DNA of 64,000 bases, taken from assembly GCA_963580285.1 (NCBI GenBank), contig OY757025.1, positions 119,255,141 to 119,319,140 on the forward strand, written 5' to 3'. The notes beneath the pieces are model-generated. The model did no database searches. It was not told the origin of the DNA and was given only the letters and a program-made list of their open reading frames with translations. Shown piece after piece: positions 54,111 to 61,025 of the stretch. Numbering within the stretch: the first letter of the stretch is position 1; every line of letters starts with the position of its first letter. The stretch is from Lucinisca nassula. Lineage: Eukaryota; Mollusca; Bivalvia; Lucinida; Lucinidae. The translations under genes and the position numbers were made by a program.

Positions 54111-55548
54111 CCGTCCACAAATTTTTTTATCCTCCATAACTTTCTTATTCCTGGATGGATTTAAATATTACTTGGCAGAAATGTTAACCATAATGTGATG
54201 GAGTGTTGCGCACAAGACTCAGGTCCGTACCTCAAAGGTCAAGGTCATACTTAGAGGTTAAAGGTCAAAAAAGGGTCTTTCCTGTGTCCAATTAATAACT
54301 TTGTTATTATTCCTGGATGGATTTAAATATTACTTGGCAGAAATGTTAACCATAATGTGGCCCCGCACTGAAAGTGTGGGTGCCCTATACTCAGGTCCGT
54401 ACCTCAAAGGTCAAGGTCATACTTAGAGGTTAAAGGTCAAAAAAGGGTCTTTCCTGTGTCCAATTAATAACTTTGTTATTATTCCTGGATGGATTTAAAT
54501 ATTACTTGGCAGAAATGTTAACCATAATGTGGCCCCGCACTGAAAGTGTGGGTGCCCTATAGTAATCACTCTGTCCGTCCGTCTGTCCGTCTGTCTGTCT
54601 GTCCGTCTGTCCGTCTGTCCGTCCACAAAGTTTTTTATCCTCCATAACTTTCTTATTAGGGCCCCGCACTGAAAGTGTGGGTGCCCTATAGTAATCACTC
54701 TGTCCGTCCGTCCGTCTGTCTGTCTGTCCGTCCGTCCGTCCGTCCGTCCGTCCGTCCGTCCACAAATTTTTTCCTACTCCTCTGATAGCGCTGCCGGGGC
54801 CCTAGTCAGTTTCACTGACAGCTCTATGTTTCTTTTGTCTTTTTTTTCTTTTGTCTTTTTTTTTTTTTTTTTTGTTTTTCAGAAAAAACTTGTTCCTTCA
54901 TGTATATACGCGTCAATCATTACGAAAACACGCCTATACAAATGCATTGTAAACTTCAACGCCGACTGAGAAAACGAAATTCAGTTTACGATGAAAATTT
55001 GTCATACTTTTCTCATTTCTGCTCAAAATATTGATTGTGGGTACTCGTTAGAACCGCCTCATCGCGTCGGCTCTAACGAGTACCAACACTCTAAATTTTA
55101 GAGCAGACATGGGTAAAATAAGGATGAGGCGGTTCTAATGAGTACCCACAATCTTTAATTTAGGGCAGGAATAAGAAAAATAATGTTTACCCCTGTAAAC
55201 CCCAGTTTTACTGTATAAAAGTGGGGTAGAAGGGGGTCGAAATTAAATAGGCGTGTTTTCTTCATGCACGCTTACTATCTATGAAGACAACGACTTATTT
55301 GGGCGCCTTAAAGTAGTTTTTCTCTTCTCTGTTTCAGAAAAACGTGTTCCTACACATTCGTGAGCCAGGCTTACTATCTTTGTAGACCACGTTACATGCC
55401 AGTCCAGTTTTGGGCATATTGTCCAACCCTAGCTGACGGACCATTCATATTGTTGTTTCGCAATGTCCCCAAATATTGTGACTGTCGGCGCTATTTCTGT
55501 GGTATTGAGGGGAATCCTAGGCTAGAGACTGATCCCTCAGAGGAGTGA
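40617..55548 (+). CDS. Gene 2: paralogue of gene 1, secreted cystine-knot-like protein (5 exons, 194 aa)
   Basis: Spliced model: 40617-40637, 43585-43706, 47662-47736, 51654-51809, 55338-55548 (stop TGA). The exons total 585 nt, so 194 codons plus stop. Acceptors are all CAG. Donors are GTAAGT, GTAAGT, GTATTT and GTAAGA. Phases are 0,2,2,2 as in gene 1. The signal peptide MAQIARLSFPVLFFLCMSSF is followed by ALA/QDDC, cleavage after A23. Ten cysteines (C27, 93, 112, 123, 128, 140, 153, 172, 174, 179) align with gene 1. The segments C-x10-C, C-x4-C, C-x12-C, C-x-C and C-x4-C keep exact spacing. Shared blocks include FWAYCP and CxCRRYxC. Unlike gene 1 it has a basic linker (residues 34-48) and an acidic tail. 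Transposable elements lie beside several of its splice sites and its 3' end. Function is inferred only: a secreted ligand, possibly Spaetzle/neurotrophin-like. Confidence 0.72.
40641..41278 (-). mobile_element. MITE-A at the gene 2 exon 1 donor, split by a MITE-B
   Basis: Starts AGTACGATAACATATCCG, three bases inside the GTAAGT donor, and ends CACGGACTTG..GAGATG. A MITE-B occupies 40702-40955. Confidence 0.8.
40702..40955 (+). mobile_element. MITE-B nested in MITE-A
   Basis: CCACACGAAAACACGCATAT to GGCGTGGTTTCGTAATG. Flanks GTTTTATTTT | TCTGATGAAAAT rejoin exactly to the MITE-A consensus without extra bases. Confidence 0.88.
41395..41780 (-). repeat. SINE-A copy with C-tract and repeat T inside
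   Basis: TTTGAGGATTAACGTC + C-tract (41420-41438) + ..ACATCTCAAGTCCTGTCGCC. Repeat T at about 41575-41692. Confidence 0.7.
41878..43555 (-). mobile_element. MITE-B split by element I
   Basis: Left arm AACACGCCTATACAAATACA to GCAGAAATAAGAATAA (42050), right arm AAAGTTTATCCCTGTAAACC to TTTCGTGATG. It ends 29 bp before gene 2 exon 2. Confidence 0.8.
42051..43464. mobile_element. Element I: 1.4-kb insert with three 316-bp tandem units
   Basis: Ends are inverted (GTGCACGACCCGC near 42076 and GCGGGTCGTGCA near 43457) and flanked by TAA on both sides. Units starting CCATATATGGCTT are at 42444, 42760 and 43075, each with GCCTCGGCGAGGC and GGACGGACAGACAGAC. Confidence 0.8.
43585..43706 (+). CDS. Gene 2 exon 2: signal peptide core and basic N-terminus
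   Basis: 122 bp between acceptor CCATTTCAG (ends 43584) and donor GTAAGT (43707). It encodes SFPVLFFLCMSSFALA, then Q-D-D-C and a Lys-rich stretch (FKGFISKEKKNFP), ending in phase 2 (CG). The end of a MITE-B lies only 29 bp upstream of the exon. Confidence 0.72.
43782..44040 (+). mobile_element. MITE-A, hairpin deleted
   Basis: CATCACGATAACAAGTCCC.. with C-tract. The hairpin centre is missing (GTGGGTAACAAACACTCAC). It starts 75 bp after gene 2 exon 2. Confidence 0.7.
44426..44706 (+). repeat. SINE-A, 14-bp target duplication
   Basis: ACAACTCTGAACAG at 44412-44425 and 44707-44720. The 5' end is truncated at GGGCTTGAAGAAATATATGG. Confidence 0.92.
44938..45970. mobile_element. Element Q: 1033-bp TIR element, 6-bp target duplication
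   Basis: GAGCAG at 44932-44937 and 45971-45976. TIRs start TGTTACAACGCATAATGAAG and TGTTACAGCGCATAATGAAG. The sub-terminal word ACTTCATTATGCGTCGA and variants recur many times. No transposase. Confidence 0.85.
45147..45448 (-). repeat. SINE-A nested in element Q, 13-bp target duplication
   Basis: ATGCGTCGACAGT at about 45134-45146 and 45449-45461. Confidence 0.88.
46000..46160 (-). mobile_element. MITE-A fragment
   Basis: AAAGGTTGTGGGTACTCGTT, altered hairpin, GTGGGGTTTATAGAGCCGTT. Confidence 0.65.
46160..46330 (-). repeat. SINE-F3 copy
   Basis: GAAATTGACAACTGCC..GAATTCGTCGAACCCGCGAC (B box on minus). Confidence 0.65.
46750..46932. mobile_element. MITE family G
   Basis: ACATGTGCGCCCAACGAAGA and TTTTTCGCTGCGCGTACATG ends, inner CTTAAGGATAGCTAAAGGCC. 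Confidence 0.75.
46965..47132 (+). repeat. SINE-D copy
   Basis: GGTAAGAGCGGTCACTATTA..GTGGTTCGAGCCCCGCTCG. Immediately followed by a second copy. Confidence 0.7.
47131..47350 (+). repeat. SINE-D copy, full length
   Basis: Head GTCCGTGGCCTAGTGGTAAA (A box) and GGTTCGAGCCTCG (B box), body, 3' end CTTGAAAGGGGCGTAAACC. Confidence 0.85.
47351..47661. other. Gene 2 intron 2 end
   Basis: AT-rich, no repeat recognised before the exon 3 acceptor. Confidence 0.4.
47662..47736 (+). CDS. Gene 2 exon 3: linker exon
   Basis: 75 bp. The acceptor is TTCTACAG (ends 47661) and the donor GTATTT (47737). It is phase 2 at both ends. It encodes EDVEKALSQYPEIGDAILAE and ends LETR. By itself the segment resembles a piece of a cyclic-nucleotide-gated channel, but its position, size and phase match exon 3 of gene 1. 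The donor is weaker than the others. Confidence 0.62.
47916..48663 (-). mobile_element. Element K, inverted copy
   Basis: TTGTCGCGCCTGCTATTAGC to CTTCGGCGGAATTCTTGT. About four ~165-bp units (..GACCACCCTAGCGTTCACCC..). Inserted into a family F repeat whose halves are 47880-47912 and 48664-48850. Confidence 0.85.
48664..48850. repeat. Family F palindrome, right part
   Basis: CAGGAGTCCATTTCAAAATT..CCTGATCAGCCGCCGCCTTC/GCGGCGTCTGATTTGG. Confidence 0.7.
48862..49262 (-). repeat. SINE-A copy interrupted by SINE-C
   Basis: TTTGTTTGTGTTGAGCTTCT..AAGCCCCGATGGGCGGG around the insert 48935-49031. Confidence 0.75.
48935..49031 (-). repeat. SINE-C, truncated, 14-bp target duplication
   Basis: GTTGCTTCTAATAT at 48921-48934 and 49032-49045. 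97-bp insert ending in GTGAGTGTTTGAGTTTTACG (plus strand). Confidence 0.92.
49263..49788. other. Gene 2 intron 3; no gene
   Basis: Small hairpin CTGTGATTTGT..ATAAATCACAG (49347-49373). Otherwise unique-looking. Confidence 0.4.
49789..49870 (+). repeat. SINE-D fragment
   Basis: GGCGACAAGTTCTGCAACGG..CACCTCTGATTAACGATAA. Confidence 0.7.
50061..50339 (-). mobile_element. MITE-B
   Basis: CATTAGGAAAACACGCATAT to GGCGTGTTTTCGTGATG. Full hairpin at 50185-50215. Confidence 0.88.
50515..51235. repeat. Two related copies of a foldback repeat (V)
   Basis: Copies at about 50515-50805 and 50930-51235 share GTGACGTCA, ATATGGCGG, GGGTGTGAGG and a hairpin TCGGGATTACTGTCCGGC/GCCGGACAGTGACCC-type end. Confidence 0.65.
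51340..51610. repeat. Decayed transposon end and hairpin
   Basis: AAATTAAGTCTAATTCTG relates to 2190 and 17520. Hairpin ACTGTTCAAAAGTGG / CCACTTTTGAACAGT at 51536-51580. Confidence 0.6.
51654..51809 (+). CDS. Gene 2 exon 4: first half of Cys-rich domain
   Basis: 156 bp from acceptor CATTCCAG to donor GTAAGA (51810-51815), phase 2 at both ends. It encodes DWKIHCP, QVCWVVTP and STC, aligned with NWFNVCP, GRCFVITP and TRC of gene 1. If the donor were not used the frame would stop at the TAA inside it. A SINE-A sits immediately after the donor, its target duplication starting at donor position +6. Confidence 0.74.
51831..52112 (+). repeat. SINE-A beside gene 2 exon 4 donor, 16-bp target duplication
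   Basis: AACTTTTGATCCTTTA at 51815-51830 and 52113-52128. The first duplicated base is the last base of the donor GTAAGA. Confidence 0.93.
52195..52290 (+). repeat. SINE-A 5' fragment
   Basis: CCCCTGACCATTGGGGCTTG..GTTCTGGTAAACCGCTT. Confidence 0.7.
52321..52600 (+). mobile_element. MITE-A, 280 bp
   Basis: CATCACGTGATCAAGTCCG to GTGTGTTATCGTAATG. Confidence 0.92.
52680..53090 (+). repeat. SINE-D split by MITE-A
   Basis: GCCCGGGTACTGCGGTCTTC..CAACTCTGTAT + TAACGAACGACTGG..TATTGAAAGGGCTGTAA around the MITE. Confidence 0.75.
52742..53021 (-). mobile_element. MITE-A, 280 bp
   Basis: CATTACGATAACACACCCG to TTGTTCACGTGATG. Same length as the 52321 copy but in opposite orientation, 142 bp away. 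Confidence 0.92.
53110..53220. mobile_element. Small MITE (GCCAGTGGTC/GCCCGCTGGC)
   Basis: CACACAACGCGTGTGTAACG..CGAAAAGACATTGCACACG. Confidence 0.55.
53660..53912 (-). mobile_element. MITE-B, left end missing
   Basis: GCCACCTTCATCGCCG.., hairpin 53757-53785, end GGCGTGTTTTCGTGATG. Confidence 0.85.
53990..54830. repeat. Scrambled repeat J with (CTGT)n tracts
   Basis: The head GGCCCCGCACTGAAAGTGTG recurs at 53992, 54360, 54532 and 54661. The body (CCTGGATGGATTTAAATATT..AAAGGTCAAAAAAGGGTC) occurs twice (54151 and 54304). It ends CGGGGCCCTAGTCAGTTTCA. TCTG/TCCG microsatellites are inside. Confidence 0.8.
54883..55310 (+). pseudogene. Decayed duplicate of the last cystine-knot exon, split by a MITE-B
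   Basis: After a T-rich acceptor (TTTTTCAG, 54875-54882) the sequence AAAAAACTTGTTCCTTCATG parallels the start of gene 2 exon 5 (AAAAACGTGTTCCTACACAT). It stops at 54917, where MITE-B (54918-55266) is inserted. It resumes at 55267 with CGCTTACTATCTATGAAGAC against GGCTTACTATCTTTGTAGAC. The frame is broken by shifts and by the insertion, and similarity fades by about 55310. It is either a tandem exon duplication within gene 2 or the remnant of a third gene. Confidence 0.62.
54918..55266 (-). mobile_element. MITE-B with duplicated half-hairpin, in a dead exon
   Basis: CATTACGAAAACACGCCTAT to GGCGTGTTTTCTTCATG. The segment GAGGCGGTTCTAATGAGTAC is repeated, making it 349 bp. Confidence 0.88.
55338..55548 (+). 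CDS. Gene 2 exon 5: C-terminal Cys-rich exon with stop
   Basis: 211 bp after acceptor CTGTTTCAG. It encodes KTCSYTF, QAYYLCRPRY, VQFWAYCP, CDCRRYFC and an acidic C-terminus ending DPSEE, TGA at 55546-55548. It is the same length and phase as exon 5 of gene 1, with FWAYCP and CxCRRYxC conserved. MITE-B starts 19 bp after the stop, so the 3' UTR must be made of transposon sequence. The first AATAAA downstream is near 56157. Confidence 0.8.
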
Positions 55549-55566
55549 TGTAAACACTGCTAATTT

Positions 55567-55846
55567 CATCACGAAAACACACCTATATAATTTTGACCCC
55601 ATTGAATCCCACTTTTATATAGTAAAATTGGGATTTACAGGGGTAAACTTTATTTTTCTCATTTCTGTTCAAAAATATAGATTGTGGGTACTCGTTAGAA
55701 CCGGCTCAATGAGCCGGTTCTAACGAGGGCCCACAATCTATATTTTGAGCAGAAATAAGAAAAATATCACAATTTTTCATCAAAAAATTTTCATTTTTTC
55801 AGCGGTAAAGGTGGCAATGTATTTGTATAGGCGTGTTTGCGTAATG
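55567..55846 (+). mobile_element. MITE-B, 280 bp, 19 bp after gene 2 stop
   Basis: CATCACGAAAACACACCTAT to GGCGTGTTTGCGTAATG. The hairpin centre is CCGGCTC AAT GAGCCGG, a paired change from CCGCCTC. Confidence 0.92.
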
Positions 55847-55863
55847 TGTTCGTGCTGCGTAGA

Positions 55864-56140
55864 CATTATGATAACACTCCCGTGCGACTTAGTACATTTT
55901 TCACATCTCCAAAATGGCTACTTTTCTGATGAAAATCTGTGATAATTGTCTTATTTAAAGTGCAAACCTAGGTTGAGGGTGCTCGTTAGAACCGCCTCAT
56001 TGAGGCGGTTCTAACGAGTACTCACAACCTATGCCTTATAGAAGAAATAAGAAATATAATGTATACCCCGTAAACCCCAGTTTTCTCTGTGTAAAGTGGG
56101 GTTTAGAGAGTATTCATTTCACGGAATTGTTCACGTGATG
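55864..56140 (-). mobile_element. MITE-A
   Basis: CATTATGATAACACTCCCG to TTGTTCACGTGATG. Confidence 0.9.
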
Positions 56141-56542
56141 AGCTGTGGTTTATGTCAATAAAAAGGCCAATGAAATTCGACTTTTGCTCCAATTTTTTTT
56201 ATTTTATAAGCATGAAGAAAGATGTATTTGTGCAAACTCCACTAGTCTCTTTATAAAGGAGATATTCCGTGGCGCAGCTATTGCTCAGAATCGACACCAG
56301 GGACTAGTTGGTCAAAGCATCGTTAGCTTAACGAGCTCGTTAGCTGTCAAAATATTAACTGGTCTAGCAAGTATACATATAATATCTTGTATAATATTTT
56401 CTAATATAGAATACTTTTCCTGAAAAAAGGGAGAGCAGCTTTTGCATTTCCAAAAACTGCCCACATTTTTTTCTGCAAAAATATTAGTATATTTGCCATA
56501 TTTAATGACCAGTGTTTTAACGATATGCCAATTTACTAACAT

Positions 56543-57435
56543 CACACTGGTAAAGGCAAGTGCGCAGGGTAAGGAACAAACACACCGGATAAGGAAATTT
56601 TTCCGCTCAGGATAAAAAAGAAAATGGCGGAATGGGTATCACATGTGCAGGTTTGTTGTTGTTCTAGATCTCGTGTTATGGTTACTTATCAATACGGCTG
56701 CTCACATTAGCTTCACGGAAGACACATATTCTTCACAAATTTATCTTCGATGGTCCGAATTCGACAGTTACAGCCAGTCAAACGGAGAACCGGACACAGT
56801 GGAGCTACTCCACCGCGAAATCTCATTATTTTACATGAAACGCTCTTTTGGGAAGATGGCATGCACTTTTTTGTTAGTTGTAGACATGCATATGATAAAT
56901 CGGACTGTTGCAAATACGATTTAAGGAAAATTTGAAATTAGAAGGCCCACAGTGAGAAATCCTAGTTCAATTTTCAATACAACGCCCACGAGCAAGGAAA
57001 TGGGTACAACGCATATGATAAGACACAAAATTTTCCGGCGAAAATGGTTTTTGTATGGTCGTAGCACTAGGAAATTTCCATCTCAGATTAGGTTTTCCGA
57101 TATTAATAAGTTTAAAGCACCAGTTTTGACCTTTAGGAAACGTTCAAAGTTATGTGCATAGTCTTGGCATGTGCATTGCTCTGGTTCATCCCCTATGAGG
57201 GGACAGATGGATTTGGTTCGTCGCGATCATGAATTAGAGAAATGATATTTATGTCCATGCAATATATGGGGTAGAAACAGAACTTGGCGAAACCATGCAA
57301 TAGGTATGTCTCACGAATTTGGCGAAGTTATCTATCTTATTTTCAGCCAAAAGAACAAACATACAATTTTCTACCACAAATACTGCATTGACATAAATAT
57401 CATTTCTCTAATTCATGATCGCGATATGAATATGA
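56543..57435 (+). repeat. Left long inverted repeat
   Basis: Matches the complement of 61384-62337. Its inner part is a palindromic MITE (GCGATCATGAATTAGAGAAA..TTTCTCTAATTCATGATCGC) that has lost its outer ends. Confidence 0.88.
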
Positions 57436-57524
57436 CTGATATGTTGTCGTACGTTTCGAGTTATTCAATCTAACTCCGTCTTTTTAGAACTATAACATGT
57501 AAGTATTTGATTTGTTTGTTTGTT

Positions 57525-57890
57525 GGTTTCTATTGGGATTTAACGGCCCAGTCAACACTATTTAGGTAATTTTTGAGCCGGTCAGTTTATCCACACTTTG
57601 CCTGGGCAAGCTTATACTTAAGCGGTTTACCAGAACAGTGGACATTCTTTCGCTATAGAAGCTGACAACTGCCCATTTTGAATCAGTGGAAGGGATGATG
57701 ATGATGATTTCGTGTTTAACGACGCGTCAACCCTGTGGGTCATAAGCTAGTGGAAGGGAGAGGATGACCGTAGAAAAGATTTCATGATCAATCTCCACGA
57801 AAGAATGGTTGCCGACCCCGGCAGGTATCGAACCCGCGTCCTCCTGATCACTAGTCAGACGCGCATCCGACTGAGCTACCGAGGCAAAAC
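57525..57890 (-). repeat. SINE-F3, nearly full length
   Basis: Minus: head CTCGGTAGCTCAGTCGGATG, B box GGGTTCGATACC, body with CTTTCGTGGAGATTGATCAT, tail GGGCCGTTAAATCCC. Confidence 0.75.
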
Positions 57891-58015
57891 AAGGAACAGC
57901 TTGTGGGACGTAATAATTCGTCAGTCATTAATGACAATGACCAATCTTAATCACATGCAAGAAATGTAACTAAGATAGCCGAAGCTGCAGATTGAGCAAG
58001 AGAGGTCAGAGGAGA

Positions 58016-58225
58016 AAGCTATATTGCTGTTTGTGATGCCTTAGCTCTGACTTTGCGCTGTGCAGCTTCGCTGATTCTTTTTGCCTCATATTCATTTGCA
58101 TCCCTTCTGATGAGACCCCGCCACTTTGCTGTTCCATCGATTCGTTTGGAATGTTGAAGTCCTCAAGGGATGCTTTGAGGGTCGGTGTCCCTGTATCGCT
58201 TATTCTGACCACCATGCCCATTTCT
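58016..58225 (-). pseudogene. LINE ORF2 C-terminal relic
   Basis: In one minus frame PTLKASLEDFNIPNESMEQ; in the next, RIDGTAKWRGLIRRDANEYE and AKRISEAAQRKVRAKA, then stop. Together they match the L-K-x-x-L-x-x-x-x-I ... W-R-x-x-I-x-x-x-x-x-x-x-E-x-x-R tail of many LINE reverse transcriptases. A frameshift separates the halves. Confidence 0.6.
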
Positions 58226-58379
58226 AGATTTCTTGGGCAAACGTTCCTCTGAAATCATGTGGGACGTACAATGAACAAGAATGACAACACTTATTTGCTT
58301 CAGCTTCTAATTACCAAAAATGAAAACAGCGGCCAAGGTTTGAATGAGTTGGATCGAGTGGCTTGATGCAACGTGGCTC

Positions 58380-58545
58380 TCTTCGCCTAGCTCCGGGTTG
58401 GGTGACTTTGCGTCGATTGTTAATCAGTAACTTTGGGTAAATCGACCCAATGTAACTAAACCTACGATTCAGAAGCTTACCTGCGAATGTCCGCGTGATT
58501 ATCACTGACCAATAGAGAAAAGGCTGGGTAATTTGCAGAGAAGAT
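58380..58545. repeat. Dispersed repeat with ATCGACCCA words
   Basis: GCGTCGATTGTTAATCAG..GGGTAAATCGACCCAATG..CCGCGTGATTATCACTGACC. Like 6280-6400, 25270-25390 and 46390-46540. Confidence 0.5.
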
Positions 58546-58554
58546 ATGGGTAAT

Positions 58555-58771
58555 TTAAGGTTCAGAGGAGGCAAATCCTGCAAAAGTATTTTTGTCTCCC
58601 ATGTCAATAGGGGTCAACTCTTATAGGAAAGAATTTGCTCCCGAGGAGCAAATTCTTTCCTTTAAGAGTTGACCCCCTTTTCAGTGGACAGAAAAGGGAA
58701 AAGGAGTCTTGAAAGTTGCCTTCCTTTGAAAAATGGCGGAAGCTTCTGCTAGCTGTTCCCATTCCCCTTAA
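58555..58771 (+). mobile_element. TTAA-type hairpin MITE (family N)
   Basis: TTAAGGTTCAGAGGAGGCAA.. hairpin GGAAAGAATTTGCTCC/GGAGCAAATTCTTTCC.. CCATTCCCCTTAA. Confidence 0.8.
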
Positions 58772-58834
58772 AGTAAAGAACTTGCTAATAAGGTATGGGT
58801 AATTTAAAGCAAAGAACTTGCTTCCTATCCTTAT

Positions 58835-59109
58835 CATCAGGAAAACATGCCTATATAATTTTGACCTCCTTGAACCCCACTTTTATATAGTAAAACTGGG
58901 CTTTACAGGGGTAAACCTTATTTTTCTTATTTCTGCTCCAAAATACAAATTGTGGGTACTCGTTAGAACCGCCTCGACGAGGCGGTTCTAACGATTACCC
59001 ACAATCTATATTTTGAGCAGAAATAAGGAAAATATCACAATATCCAACAATTTTCATTTTTTCGGCGATAAGGGTTACACTGTATTTGTATAGGTGTGTT
59101 TTCGTAATG
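58835..59109 (+). mobile_element. MITE-B
   Basis: CATCAGGAAAACATGCCTAT to GGTGTGTTTTCGTAATG. Hairpin GAACCGCCTCGACGAGGCGGTTC. Confidence 0.9.
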
Positions 59110-59129
59110 TTCTAATGCACTTGCGTATG

Positions 59130-59575
59130 TTTGTTTGACTTGAGGTTTCGTTTCCGTCAACACTATTTAAGTCATTTTGGAGACGTTGCTTCCAGTTTTG
59201 TGAAACTTAATTTACTCGACATTGAGATAGCTCTGCCGCCCAATGAAAACAATTTAGGGTTTAAACAAGTTCAGGGTTTATAATTTTGTTTTTGATTTGA
59301 GGTTTAACGTCTCCGGCAACACTGAATATGGCATTTTGGAGACGTTGCCCCCAATTTTGTGAGACTTTTACCCGACATTGAGATGACGTGACATCTCAAG
59401 CCCTGTGGCCCAATGAAAGGGTTTATAAGCATGGACGGTCGGACTAGCACCGCTTTGCCTGGGCAGGCTTAGATCCTCTAAGTGCTTTACCAGTACTCGT
59501 GTGCGGTCGGTTTCAGCTCTGCGTGGAGGCATCATGCAGCCATCTATGTCTCCAAGCCCCGATGGGCGGGGGCCG
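59130..59575 (-). repeat. Two SINE-A copies in tandem
   Basis: 59130-59270 (truncated) and 59288-59575 (complete to GATGGGCGGGGG). Confidence 0.75.
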
Positions 59576-59631
59576 ATTAAGGTTTATACGCATAGAGGGT
59601 CCGACACGCACCACATTGCCTGATTAGAAAA

Positions 59632-59795
59632 GTATTTTTGTCTCCCATGTCAATAGGGGTCAAAATTAGCAAATTCTTTCCTTTAAGAGTTGACCACCAT
59701 TTCAGTGGATCAGCGAAAAAGGAAGTCTCGAAAGTTGTCTTCCTTTGAAAAATGGCGGAAGCTTCTGCTAGGTGTTCCCATTCCCCTTAAAGTAA
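59632..59795 (+). mobile_element. Family N MITE, hairpin half-deleted
   Basis: GTATTTTTGTCTCCCATGTC..AGCAAATTCTTTCC..CCATTCCCCTTAA. Confidence 0.7.
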
Positions 59796-59897
59796 AGAAC
59801 TTGCTAATAAGGTGTAAAGAACTTGCTTCCTCTTGAAGAGAGCAAGCCCTGATTCTAATGCACTTGCGTATGTTTGTTTGTTTGACTTGAGGTTTAA

Positions 59898-60522
59898 CCC
59901 TTTACCACTCAGGGATTTTGTGAATTTTGCTGATTTTCACAGTGTTGCCCCTGACAGCAACTTAAACTAGCCATTGTTTCATAATGGATGGTCTGTTTTA
60001 CACCAAACTCGGTATGAATGTTCATTGGGCAGTAGCCTTTCAAATGCAACCTTTCATGACTTGAGCATTGTTGTCATGGTAAAGAGGGGGCATCTCAAAG
60101 TTGGCAAAAAGTGTGTTTTCACACTAATTTTTGACCACATTTTAATCTTCACACAGCTGTCAAGGCAACAATTAAAGTGTTTGGCACTGGCCATTTTCAC
60201 TGTTTGCAGCATGTTTTATCAGCATCAATTTTCAGGCATTTTTGACCCCAGACACACCCTCAGATATAAATTTTAGCGGCCGGTTGGGCCATACACCCAA
60301 AATTTTTCGGGATGTGAGGGGGCGTTGCCCCCCTTCAATCCCCCCTAGAATATTTTTTAGTGGGGAGGCGCGCAAAAAAACAGGTCACTTTTTTGCCCAA
60401 CAAGTCCTAAAGCAAACATAACTATCCAGGTGTATAAATGCAGATTTTAGGTGCTTCTGGGGCTTAAAATGGGGGGGGGGGGGGTGCAGACACGTAAAAA
60501 CACGTATCTGAGTGGGAAAGGG
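59898..60522. mobile_element. piggyBac-like MITE, 625 bp, TTAA target
   Basis: TTAA at 59894-59897 and 60523-60526. TIRs CCCTTTACCACTCAGGGA and TCTGAGTGGGAAAGGG. TTAA plus CCC ends fit piggyBac-type elements. No transposase. Confidence 0.78.
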
Positions 60523-61025
60523 TTAACTGAAATCTGGGAACATACTGAATTTTAGCCTAAAATGCATTTATTATATCTGAAACATTGTTTCTTTCATTAA
60601 AAATGATGAAAAAACATTATTTTGGTCAATTGGGATTTTCTTCATTAACCCTTTACCACTCAGGGATTTTGTGAATTTAGCATATTTTCACAGTGTTGCA
60701 CCTGTCAGCAACTTCAACTAGCCATTGTTTCATAATGGATGGTCCGTTTTACACCAAACTCGGTATGAATGTTCATTGGGCAGTAGCCTTTCAAATGCAA
60801 CCTTTCATGAATTTTAGTCTAAAATGCATTAATTATATCTGAAATATTGTTTCTTGCAATAAAATGATGAAAAAACATTATTTTGGTCAGTTGGGATTTT
60901 CTTCATTAACTGAAATCTGGGAACATACTGAATTTTAGTCTGAAATGCATTAATTATATCTGAAATATTGTTTCTTACAATAAAATGATGAAAAAACATT
61001 ATTTTGGTCAGTTGGGATATTCTTC
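60523..61025. repeat. TTAA-bounded tandem blocks
   Basis: A ~122-bp block (TTAACTGAAATCTGGGAACA..GGATTTTCTTCA) occurs at 60523 and 60907, with a third joined to a truncated piggyBac-like end (60647-60906). All junctions are TTAA. Confidence 0.7.

Noticed and set aside
54034..54137. TDRQTDRQ repeat protein
   Set aside because: Translation of the (TGTC)n microsatellite in repeat J.
24901..55548. IL-17 family assignment
   Set aside because: A C-x-C near the end and a signal peptide fit, but the C-x4-C pair, the FWAYCP block and the lack of the usual W-x-Y motif after the first Cys-Pro argue against it. Kept only as an alternative.
56643..56924. 93-codon ORF with a hydrophobic start, present in both long inverted repeats
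   Set aside because: Its conservation is explained by the two arms being copies of each other. An overlapping frame is equally open, and I see no domain. Not called as a gene.
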